Below, piece by piece: positions 54,478-64,000 of a stretch of 64,000 nucleotides of DNA (positions are counted from its first letter, which is position 1; each line of letters opens with the position of its first letter). The translations under genes and the position numbers were made by a program. The stretch is from Tilletia caries (lineage: Eukaryota > Basidiomycota > Exobasidiomycetes > Tilletiales > Tilletiaceae). The notes under the pieces were generated by a model, which saw nothing but the letters and a program-made list of their open reading frames with translations, ran no database searches and was not told the DNA's origin. Location: assembly GCA_032718865.1 (NCBI GenBank), contig JALUTQ010000041.1, positions 1,302,001-1,366,000 of the forward strand. Reading direction: 5' to 3'.

Positions 54478-54967
54478 CTAGATGGCACCGCAGAGGAAAG
54501 CGATGGCGGAGGCGATATGCTCGGGCCTCCACTCTGCGGGATGTCTAGCGAGGACCTTGGTGATAGCTTGCCCGGTTTGGAGAGACATGACTGCGACGGG
54601 GCCGATGGTGACATCCTTGGAAGTGGCGAAGAGGGCTGAGATCATGACAACGACGAATGTGGAAGCAAAGAGGGAAAAGATCAGATTGTTGTAACCTGAC
54701 GAAGGAACCGGCACTCTGTCTTTAACTCACGGGCTGCAAGAGCTGAGCGTAGCACATAGATTGAGAGACCAAGAGTAGTGCGACGGTGATACCAGCGATG
54801 AGGTCACCAATTCCCCACTGGAGGTTGTAAGAGGTCAGCCATTTGTCGCTAAACCTGGGCGGTGACGAGCTGAAGGGTTCGAGGCTGAGGGCACCGAGAG
54901 CAATGTTGAAGATCTCGAGGTCACCGTGGTTGATGCCGGCGGTATGTTGCAGCTGGCTGCCATGCAC
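54478..54967 (-). pseudogene. SulP sulfate permease, N-terminal membrane part
   Basis: Encodes LQWGIGDLIAGITVALLLVSQSMCYAQLL (exon ending 54731 at GTGAGT) and then NNLIFSLFASTFVVVMISALFATSKDVTIGPVAVMSLQTG, the hallmark SulP N-terminal helices. The normal reading would continue into further membrane helices, but unrelated sequence begins at about 54.477 kb. Confidence 0.8.
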
Positions 54968-55945
54968 TCTGATGGCTGGTCTTGACGTTGCGTTGGGCTG
55001 AGATGGCGCTTTGATCCTGTGAAGAGCTTTGAAAGGGCGTGCTGGTCACACTGAGAGTGCGTATTAGGCTGTTGGCCAATGTACGCAGCGACGCGCGACC
55101 GCTGTCCAGGGAAAGGCGTGGTGCAGCCGCCGACGATCAGTGTGGACGCCTGTGTGTGCGCGCGGGACAGAGGAGGTGGTGAGTGGTGACTCAGTGAGTG
55201 CGGTCAGTATAGCTTTTGGTCGACGTACAGCAGAGACCAGAGGGACGGTGATGGTGGTGGTGGAGTTCTGTAGGCAGTTGAAGGACATGAGGCAGCACGC
55301 AGAAGGCAACAGATAGGGGCTCTTCTCAAGCCCCAAACGCCCCAGGTCCGTGCAAAGGTATCTATCTCATCTTGAAGGTGAAGAACCAACAGATGTCAAG
55401 GGAAGAGAAGGGTAGCAGGGGAAGAGAAGGGTAGCAGGGAACACCAACAAAATCCATCGCATTGTCGCAGAAATGTCAGATGAGAGCAGAGAGACGCAAG
55501 GCTTCAGTTGTAACTTGTACTGCACCACTGGTCGAGCTTACTGTGTCTGAAAAAAAAGGATGTGAGTGAACCTGAAGCTGGTGATGCTTTGACCTGTGAG
55601 CAACTCGAGAGAGGTAAATGAGGTGGTTGTGCACGGTTCTACACACCTCGAAGGTCGCGAAGGTGAAGAACCAACACTTCGGAGGGGGTCAGAAATGTGA
55701 GGTCAAGGACAAGTCGCCTTCGTCCTCAACAAACCGCGTCCCAAACCGGGACGTTAGATGGCCCGAATTCAAAACGCGACACGCCCATGTAAAAAAAGTG
55801 ATGTGTTTACTAACAAAATCTGGGAGCTCACTCAGAGGACGTCGGTCGACTTTTAATGATTTGCTTACGGCCGTAAGATTTCCGGCACCCCATAAACCCC
55901 AAAACTCTAAAGAGTTCGGGGAATCTGACCCGACACGGCCTACCC
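54968..55945. other. Non-coding interval
   Basis: Upstream of the SulP remnant. Contains short TG/GT-rich tracts and two GAAGAGAAGGGTAGCAGGG repeats near 55.40-55.44 kb. No gene is recognised. Confidence 0.45.
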
Positions 55946-55949
55946 ATCA

Positions 55950-56692
55950 AGCCGTGGAAGGTTAGGCGCATTGCTCACAAGCATGGCATAGCGCGCTATA
56001 TCGCCCGCGAACGTCCAGCACTGAGTGTTGCTGCGGTCAAAAAGCGAAAAATCTGGGCAAATAAGAACCGGATTACTGACTGGCGCCGAATTATCTTCAC
56101 GGACGAGTGTTCTTTGGACACTTCTAACCTTAGGCGCAAGCCCTTCGTCAGCCGCTTTCGAGGAGCCGCTGCGGTTCCTCAGAACACTTCTAGGAGCTTC
56201 AGAACGGCTCGCAAAACGGTTATGATCTGGGCAGCAATCGCCTACGGGAAGAAGTCTCCACTGGTACGATTGTCGGGAACGGGCTACCGCAAGGTCGATT
56301 CGAAACGCTACATTTAGCACGTCATTAATGGGGCCTTACGCCCCTTTGTGCTGCAGTGTGAGCTCGAGGAGTTCACGCCCTACAAGGTCGTGGAAGATAA
56401 CGCTTCCATTCATAACTCGAAGGCTACCAACAAGGCTCGGAAGGAGGCGGGTATTCAGCGCCATTCTCACCCGCCACTTTATCCGGATCTCAACCCGATC
56501 GAAAAGGCTTGGCGCCTGCTCAAGTCCCGTCTTCGTGCTCGTAACCTCAGCCAGGCCAAGCCCGACGAGCTTTGGGAGGTGGCCAAAGAGGAGTGGGCAA
56601 AGATCGAAGTAGCTCATCTCAACAAGTACATCGACAATCCCACCGGCCTGGCTTTTGAGCCAGAGTGTTCCCCAGACTTTTTGAAGCCATGA
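55950..56692 (+). pseudogene. Tc1/mariner transposase with one in-frame stop
   Basis: DDE transposase: RRIAHKHGIARYIARERPAL, WRRIIFTDEC (first Asp, about 56.10 kb), VVEDNASIHNS (second Asp, about 56.39 kb), and PLYPDLNPIEKAW (Glu, about 56.50 kb). The spacing from the second Asp fits DD34E/D elements. One TAG at 56315-56317 interrupts RYI-HVINGALRPF; the frame resumes at once, so decay is recent. The N-terminal helix-turn-helix is degraded and no TIRs were found. Confidence 0.82.
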
Positions 56693-58716
56693 GTTTATAG
56701 AAATTAGAATATGAACGGGAAATGAAAAGTATCAAGAAACATGCATGCCTTGACTCTTGATGACTGATGTTGCTTAATGCTTGGTCTGGATATCTTAGAC
56801 TCGAATTCTAAAAAGGCGTGCTCAATGCAGTGACCTGTCGGAGGTGTATTGCATACCTAAACAATGGCCCAAAAGCACAGTCAATCATTCAAATCACATA
56901 GACGCCCTCCGCGCCTCGCTCTCAGGGTAGCTTCGCTACCCTTCGAGCTCTCCGCCATGATTATCCACACAACATAGATGATGGGCAGATAGAACTCCCC
57001 AACGATGTAATGTAACATGTGTATTGCGTACCTGATCGGTGACCCACAGGCCACAGTTGATAAATTGATATGGACTGACGAGTAGTCAGTAGTCAGTAGT
57101 CAGTAGTCAGTAGTCAGTAGTCAGTAGTCAGTAGTCAGTAGTCAGTAGTCAGTAGTCAGTAGCATTCTGGTCTTCTGGAGCACCATCCCCTGGTAGATGT
57201 AGGCGTGTATCTCAAGCAACTTACGACTGGCACGACTTGTAAGTTTTAGGCAGGTCAGAGTTGAAGGTTGGTGAACGCTGGAGTAAGTTGGGCAGTTGGT
57301 AGCTGCGTGAATCGTGATGCGTTCGTCAAAAAAAAGTTGAAGACCTTTCAACTTTCTCGGAGGGTTTTTGAGTTTTGACTATGGCTATGAACTTCCTCGG
57401 AGGGTTTTGACTTTTTGACTATGGCTATCGAAGGCGTGGGAAAAGTGGAGGTGGAAGACAGACAGAAACGGGCAACGAACGGCGGAAGGACGGCATGTGA
57501 ACAGCAAATTGCTATCTTCATAAAGAAAACTGGGAGAAATCGAGAGCGTCGATGGATGCTTAGAACACGGACACCCAGGCGAAGTTTGAGAAGATTTAAA
57601 GGAGTTTTGAAGAATTTCATTCGAAGGATGTTACAACACTTTTTCTCGGCCGTAAAAATCTAAGGGGCAGATATAACCCCATACTAAAGTCTGGGGAATG
57701 CCCCGACGTGTCAAGGTCGTCAGGCAGCGCCACGGTCAATTTTCCGAGTAATTTTTTTTTCTTACTCTCAAACATCTCCATTGCTTCAACTTCTACTATT
57801 GTCATATGTGTGGTTGTGACTGGAAAGTGTGAGGTTGGTATTGTGGTGAACGGAGAGAGTATGAGAATTATGGTGTTTGGTGTTGTGTTCATTCGAAGAC
57901 TTCTGCCCTCCACCTCGTACAGATTAGTAACGCACAACATCTTGTTGTTTCCCTTGGTTTCCCTTTGTCTCGCCTGCCTCATGTGGCTGTTGTCCGAGAC
58001 GGAGCACTTCCATCTTGTACCGCCTTTTCCGTCTGCCATCGCTTCTCCCAATCCACAGTGAACTTGCCTCCATATTGTCACTGCCCGCATGTCCTCCTGC
58101 CCCTGACTAGAGCCATATGTGAAGTCTGGACGGATCTTCCTTTGGACCTGGAGGCTTCAGGCTTCAGGCATAAACTGGTTCCATACATACTATGTACCTA
58201 CTGCATCCTGGGATCCACCACTGACATACTGACGACCCGCGTCACTCTCAGCGAGAATCCTAGCCTCCGCGACGCGATCTGCTGTCTATCGGCTCTTTCG
58301 TTGCGAGATTGATCCGGCAAGCCCAGTGGTCCGAGTCTCAGGGCGGAGGCCAGTGCGCACCTCGAGCCCCTTCCTCGCATCTCTGACATTTCACACTGAG
58401 CACTCAGGCCCTTCTCGATCAGCCCCCTTCATAACAGTGAGTGCCAGAGACCAAGTGGCAATCAGGCATCATCAGCTTACCCCACGATACGTCCCGAGTT
58501 TGTGTCTAGCGGAAATAGGAAACCGGCGAAGAAGGCGTTGCGTCTCTTTCTATGTTCCTTCCTTCTGTTAAAACTGACAGCCTCTCTCCCTCCTTTTCTA
58601 GCCCCTTTGTCTTCTTCCTCCTTGCCTCTTTCCCTTCCCTGACTTTCAACCTCGTCCTTCAGATTCACGCGTCTCTTTAAAAACGTCGCTGCCGTTTCCT
58701 GAAGGACTATACAGAG
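56693..58716. promoter_or_regulatory. Intergenic/promoter region of the 7TM paralogue
   Basis: 2 kb non-coding. It has a hairpin GGGTAGCTTCGCTACCC (56.92 kb), the AGTCAGT microsatellite, and a CT-rich leader (58.57-58.71 kb) similar to that before the other 7TM gene. No confident gene is seen. Confidence 0.5.
57081..57162. repeat. (AGTCAGT)n microsatellite
   Basis: About eleven perfect 7-bp units. Confidence 0.95.
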
Positions 58717-60926
58717 ATGGATCTATACGCAAGGTTCGACCTGCCACCGCCGCCGCCTCCCACCTTCCTGTCGCGAGATCTCAGCGCCAGCCGAGCGAGA
58801 TTCCCAGAACTTCAAACTGCCGCCGAGCTTCGAGACTTCCTCCATGTCATGACCGTTTGGCACTATCCGACGTGGATCCTGATCACTTTCCGCCTCACCG
58901 TCGCCTTTATATGCATCCATCTGGTTACCTCCTTCACTATGATCATCAAGAGGGTCTCAGGGCGAGCATCGTGGGTCTTACGACTAGGTCAAGGCGATAA
59001 ACGGTCTCTCATCGTGCCACACGCCCAGAACGTGAGTCCGTCTAGCTACCTCGGGTGGTGTGACTCGCCCAGTATTGTGCATGACAAAGCTGACCTCCGT
59101 TTGCTGTGGGAATGACTAGTGTTGGACCGTCTGTTATATGGTCTATTCGTCACTTGTCTTGACCTGTTTGTGCGTCGCCCTCATCGCCATGCGGTCGCAG
59201 CAAGCGGTACATCACGCACCCCTTTGGGTCGTCTGCATGTCCATACCGATCGCATCAGGTGCATGGCTCCAGCTGTGGGGCGTGGTCATTGCAGCCGTTC
59301 CCAAACGACTCACGGGAGCGCTCATCTCGCACAGGATGCCTGCTCGAGTCCTGAATGCAGTTTGCTTCAGCTTCCTTCCCTTGGCGTTCACCATAATCTT
59401 GGTGCCAACGGCGATATCTGACTACCACTGGCAACGTGTCCTCGTGAAGGACTGGCCAGATTTCCAACATCGATACCAGGACGAGACGGAGCTCAGCCGC
59501 GAGATGCTCGTCGACGCCCAGGAGGTGAGTCATCAGAGCTTAAACGAACCGGGCAACGATATCGCCACTGATATATTTTATTCTGTCATCTCTTAGATCT
59601 GGAACCACCTACTTCGTTCGTCCTTGATGCTATCCAGCGCTTGCATCGCATTGTTCTGCTTCGGCGTGGTATTGGCTAGCCTGTACGTCAGCATTGTCTG
59701 GCGGACCGTTCGCAGCCTTCGGGAGTTCCTGGCCGCACAGGAGGCGATTCAACGACGATTAAAGAATGCCGGCTCGACAAGAACAAGAAGGATGGATCCT
59801 TTGCCGGTTCGACCCTTGTCCATGAAACCAGTAGACAGGAATCTCGATGCCAAGGAGGAAGAAACGGTCAAAGGAATGGCGGCGTCCTCGTACTCTGCGG
59901 ACACCGCCGACAGCGATCCGAATCATCTGTACGTTGAATCGTCGACGGGACCAAGAGAAGTCGTACCGCTCCCTATATGGCAACCAGAAGATCCAGCGGA
60001 AACGACGACATCTATGGGCCACCGTCACGCTGAAAATGTGCTCAATTACTTCATAGGTGAGCGCCATCCCTTCCTATTGTTGTATCATCCGTTTTGCTAA
60101 CTTATGTCTGGACAATTCCAATACAACAGTACAATGCGGTAAGTTCTGGACAAGCAATGGTGTATCTGCGCCAAGATATGTTCCTTTGGGCTGATAATCG
60201 TCCATTCCGAACGTTTTTACAGGCACCGTCCTTTTGGGAGGGAGCAGTATGTTGATACTTGCTCTCGGCGTTGCGTTAACTCACTATCCGGCCATGGAAC
60301 AGCAGTCAAGACCTACAATCCTGCTCATTGCCCTCGCCACGTTGTGCTACATCACCTTGGTCAAAGGGCCTGTCAATCTGGCTTCCCTGGTATACACCAG
60401 CTTTGGGACGCCATTCTCGGCCCTCCTACAGGCGAATCTATCTGCGACGGCAAGCACACTTCCTCGGAACGCTGCTCAAAGCGCATTCGCGACTCGCAGG
60501 AGCGACTCAGCATTGAGAAATAGACATGCGCGCAAAGGCACAACCGTTGGGGCAAATCGGACGGGGGCCGTTCTCCAAACCGAGTCCACTCAATCTCGAC
60601 ATGATCTACCGCGCAGAGAATCGCAGATCTTTTCGATGGAAACGGCGAGAATGTCGGCGGAGCGACCGTCCTCCGTCCACCGTCCTCGGCCTTTTGAGGC
60701 AATCGTTCTATGCTCCCAAGGACAGAACTTAACCTCTCCGAGAAACGGTGCGGCGGCCCCAAATTCAACCCTCAACTTACCCGCCCTATCTGTCAGCTAT
60801 TACGATGACGAAGATCAAGGCCACTCAGCGGATACCCCAAGCACAAGGTCGCATACCACCTTTCAGTCCAGTCCGCTTCCGCAAACTCGCTCAGATCTAG
60901 CTCCGTTCGGCTCGTACTACGAGTGA
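58717..60926 (+). CDS. Seven-TM membrane protein, intact paralogue
   Basis: Exons 58717-59031, 59120-59524, 59597-60056, 60130-60138 (9-nt microexon) and 60223-60926 give 630 residues with every junction in frame. It starts MDLYARFDLPPPPPPT, as does the split gene at 3772. Seven hydrophobic segments: about residues 51-76, 110-128, 136-162, 183-205, 245-270, 398-418 and 425-450, with a large polar loop 5-6 and a Ser/Arg-rich C-terminal tail of about 170 residues. The topology suggests a GPCR-like or other 7TM sensor, but no known fungal receptor family signature is visible. The microexon and flanking exon phases are identical in the two paralogues; the first intron here (after HAQN) is absent from the other gene. 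Confidence 0.82.
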
Positions 60927-62235
60927 TACGAGCGATGAGCGATTTTGTGGTTCCTGCTTCACGTACCAAATGGCCAATCCCCTCTTGCATGGCGCAAATC
61001 TACTGTCTCTGGCATCATAAATGCCGGGCAGCAACAAGGAAGGAAGGAAGGAAGGAAAAGGAGGCAGGCCAGCGCGCACGCTCGGGTCCCTAATCCCTTC
61101 CCCTGCCCGATCATCGGATCCCGTGCTCGCGATTCAGTGGTCCTCTTCTGAAGATGTTAGATAACACTTAGCGCATACTTGTTATGTAATGTATAGACCT
61201 TTTTTGCTATACTTCAAAGGTATAAATGGTGGGCTTAGGGCCAGACGTGCTAGGCGTGCTAGGGCCGTTAACGTTCCTATACATTTAAAGGAGATGTCAC
61301 GGCGACCGACCGCTGCCACGTGGCGACGACGTATTTTCAAAATACGCACTTCCTGAATCACTTTTCACCGCTAATGCTTGCTCCCCTCTACCAAGTCGTT
61401 CACCTGCGAGCTTCACCATGGGAAAGCCGACAAGTGGCTGGCTGGGTTCTGCGATTGTAGTTTGAATCTCCGCTTTTCTGCTTGAAATGGCATCCTTTAT
61501 CCCCCCAACCTCCAAACGCGCTCAAAAGCCTGAAGCATGAAGTGTAAGCGTGAAGGTAAGGACATAGGAACAGCGTTTTCTTTCGTTCCTAAAAGGTGGT
61601 TTTGCAGCAGAAGGGACCGGGAACGTGCGAACACACCAGGGTGAAAGGGCAGGAATTAGAAAAATGTATGGCATGAACTCCGAGAGGCGAGAAAGGAATC
61701 GAAGTTGATATGCCAGCTGCTGAAAACCCCTTATGGACTGTCTGCCGTATGCGGAATCCACCACAGCTGTCGATTGGACTGAGAGAGGGGAGAGAGAAAG
61801 AGAAGAAGAGACGCCCGTCAATACAAGATGATCATCTTCAGCGGCGAATCAAAGTTCCACTTCAGGCGACTGACGACTGGCGAGGTCGAGCAGCGTGCCT
61901 GAATCGGAGAAAGTGTAGGGAGCGGCGCACTCGGTATTCGGTAACGTTGAGCAGTATGACTTATGAGTCGGGTGAGAATAAGAATGCCAGGGTCAGGCGG
62001 CTGCAGAGGCAATGATCAAGCAAGGGAAAACGGGAAGACGACCAAGTCAGCAAAAGCAATCGGCACGGGCACGGAGCAGCAGAGAAAATGGTTGAATGGA
62101 ACGTAGTCGAGACCATGCCGCATGCGAAATGACCGTCCTTGAAGATGATGACGTTGAGCAGAGGAGAAAACGTTCCAACATCAGCATCTTTAGTCGGACG
62201 TGAGCCAGCGTTGACTCTCACCTGTGTCATGACCT
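60927..62235. other. Non-coding interval
   Basis: Downstream of the 7TM gene. Includes an AAGG microsatellite (61036-61060) and GGGCCAGACGTGCTAGGCGTGCTAGGG direct repeats near 61.25 kb. No gene is supported. Confidence 0.5.
61036..61060. repeat. (AAGG)n microsatellite
   Basis: Five to six tetranucleotide units. Confidence 0.9.
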
Positions 62236-62239
62236 CAAG

Positions 62240-62763
62240 CCGGAAGGGAGGACGGCCTTGTTTCCCCGAATCCTGAGCGGTGATTCGGCGATTAACAGTG
62301 CCAATCCCTGGTACACGTGACCCCACTTCCAGCTCGGCGGGGGGGCTTTGCCCCCCCGGAACCCCCCCAACCAAAAGGACAGTCTTGTCCGTCTCCATTG
62401 CAATCATGTCTAATCCTGCCCGCTACGCGCTAACTCTAACCCGCATGGTGACTGTTATCCTAACTTAGCGACCAAGTCGAAAAAAAGAGGAAAAAAAGGG
62501 AAAAAAAGAATGATCGAGATGGGAATCTAACCACAGACTTTTACAATAGCAAGCTGCATCACTAACCGCTGAACTATGAGGGAAAGTTGATGTCGGTCTC
62601 AATTTATTGCAATATATGAACACGTCCAACGTGAGCGTGCTAAAGATAGTAGTCAAATCGCGCCCGAGCGCGCCCCGATCGCGCTTAATCGCCGAACCTC
62701 CGGTTCGGGGCGGCTTGTCGCCGCCTTGTCGCTTCGGGGAAACAAGGCCGTCCCGGAAGGGAA
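62240..62763. repeat. Inverted-repeat (foldback) unit
   Basis: Arms 62240-62297 and 62685-62763 are imperfect reverse complements. The shared core reads GGACGGCCTTGTTTCCCCGAA on one side and its complement on the other, and TTAATCGCCGAA pairs with its partner 40 nt further in. Between them are a G8/C8-type hairpin (62339-62357), the tRNA-like sequence and smaller palindromes. Looks like a foldback or MITE-type element; target duplications were not identified. Confidence 0.6.
62509..62580 (-). ncRNA. tRNA-derived (SINE-like) sequence
   Basis: On the minus strand an A box TAGTTCAGCGG (62577-62567) and a B box GGTTAGATTCC (62532-62522) are spaced as in a tRNA. T-runs follow immediately (A-runs 62508-62478 on the plus strand), as for Pol III termination. 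The arms do not fold into a good cloverleaf, so it is a tRNA pseudogene or SINE head rather than a working tRNA. Confidence 0.45.
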
Positions 62764-64000
62764 GGATGAAAATTGAGAGGAGGCAATCAAAAGTGACGAT
62801 GGTGATGAATGATGGCGGTGCCGTGTTGCGACCTGGCGTGCGGTAATGTGCGTTGCAAAGAGGATAGGACAATCGCTGCAGTTAAACAATGGATGAGGGA
62901 CTGGAGAGATGAAAGACTGCAGGACGTCAAGGCAACGGCTTGGGGTAATTTCAGCACGGCGAATCCTCAAGACAAATGTGACTGCTGTACGGGCATTGAC
63001 TGCTGAGCGCTGACATTGATCCCCAGACACGAGGGGGAAAGGAAAAAAGAAGAGATAGCGTGCGGACCGCGGGCCGCGGTACTGCGGATGAAGAAGGGAG
63101 AGGGAAAAAAGAGAGAACGCCGACATAAACATATAAGCGTTAGAGAGAGACGCTGTCGAGGTATGGAGAAAGAGAAAAACAGGAGACGCTGGGACGGCGT
63201 AGGGTCTAGGGAGAAGGTGAACCGTGAAGGGACAGGCACGAACGAACCGAAGAAGCACCTGACCTGCGAGATGTGACATGGCTGCGTTTGATTAGTCGGA
63301 AGAAGCGCAACTGTGGTAGCAGGGAAAAGGAAAGAGACAAAGAGAGAGAGGACGCGTCAGAGTCCAGAGGGCAGAGATTAAAGAGCAGGATAAGTCAGCT
63401 AAGAGGAGCTAATCGGTCAGTACGAGAGAGGTCAGCGACAAGCAGAAGGTGGGATTTTTTACGTTGAAGTGTGACCTGCACCCAAGTGGGCGTACAAATC
63501 CATACGTCCGAACGATGTGTTATCTGCGGTCTGTCTACGAGGAGATACATACCTACCAAATCTGAAGAGGGGAGAGGGTCAATTCAAGTCTGAGGAAAAT
63601 CAACGCCGTACACATGGTAATTGGTAGTGCCGTGCATCGATTGTCCGATGCGCTGGAACTTGACTCACTCACTGACTTACAAGGGATCTGCGAGCCGTAT
63701 TTTCCAGCAAAAAGAGTGTTGCGCGTTCCCTAAACGTATTTGGCCTCCCTTTCACAACTCTCCGCGTCTCCGACCGCGCGCCGCCGAAGGCGTCTCTAAC
63801 TTGTCTTCTGAGAAAGGAAAGCGACATACTCACGACGCCCAGTTAACGTTCTTCTGAGAAAGAAAAGTGACAGACATACCCACGGCGTCCAGTGAGTGTG
63901 ACCGGATATATAATGTAGTCCATATGACTGAACTCACCTTGTCACCCACCGATCGGCCTCACGAAAACCAGTGGCCCCAGATCCACAATTTTGATGGGGA
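62764..64000. other. Non-coding interval to window end
   Basis: No supported gene. 63.80-63.89 kb carries two diverged copies of a 48-bp unit (TTCTGAGAAAG...ACGCCCAGT). Confidence 0.5.

Noticed and set aside
58717..60926. STE3-type pheromone receptor
   Set aside because: Seven helices are present, but no conserved STE3 sequence blocks are visible.

Overview
The window is nuclear DNA of a filamentous or yeast-like fungus, very probably a basidiomycete. Genes carry several short introns (about 60-100 nt) with GTGAGT-type donors. The repeat load (Gypsy, DIRS-order, hAT, Tc1/mariner, Helitron, CRE-type LINE) and the proteins seen (Aip1, an F-box protein, a fungal SulP permease) fit this. Class and species cannot be named from the sequence alone.

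Left flank (1-4320): the 3' part of AIP1 (+), a short-chain dehydrogenase (-), a shared divergent promoter, and the first exon of a seven-transmembrane (7TM) protein gene (+). The rest of that 7TM gene lies at 30118-31308, 25.8 kb away. The two halves are in the same orientation and the same splice phase.

Between them (4321-30117) is a Russian-doll nest of mobile elements, nearly all read on the minus strand. Level 1 is a DIRS-order retroelement (gag 29893-28559, RT-RNase H, tyrosine recombinase). Level 2 is a Gypsy element (5333-24143; identical-length 452-bp LTRs, 5-bp target duplication CATAG) and, separately, a 1.37-kb TIR element (24203-25574; 8-bp target duplication); both interrupt the same recombinase gene. 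Level 3 is a second DIRS-order element (about 11.84-23.28 kb) inside the Gypsy gag. Level 4 is a tandem trimer of a small non-autonomous LTR element (15266-21559; four 225-bp LTRs, target duplication ATGAG) inside the second DIRS element. Removing each insertion restores the reading frame or motif order of its host, so the history can be read directly.

The Gypsy pol has an unusual order: RNase H is split, with its first catalytic strand before the integrase and the remaining catalytic residues after it, next to the 3' LTR.

Region 31.3-39.6 kb holds a possible small secreted protein gene, a kinase C-lobe fragment, and a chimera of an LTR/gag fragment, an inverted gag-protease fragment and a Helitron N-terminal fragment. 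Region 39-47 kb has a coiled-coil remnant, an intact F-box gene, a coiled-coil/CDK-like kinase with one frameshift, and a 5'-truncated LINE. An intact three-exon hAT transposase gene (1262 codons) lies at 47602-51552. Region 52.8-56.7 kb holds a broken SulP permease with foreign coding sequence in its middle and a mariner transposase with one in-frame stop. A second, intact 7TM paralogue (58717-60926) shares a 9-nt microexon with the first. The last 3 kb is non-coding, with an inverted-repeat (foldback) unit enclosing a tRNA-derived sequence.

Many breaks are single-base frameshifts; some may be sequencing or assembly errors rather than decay.
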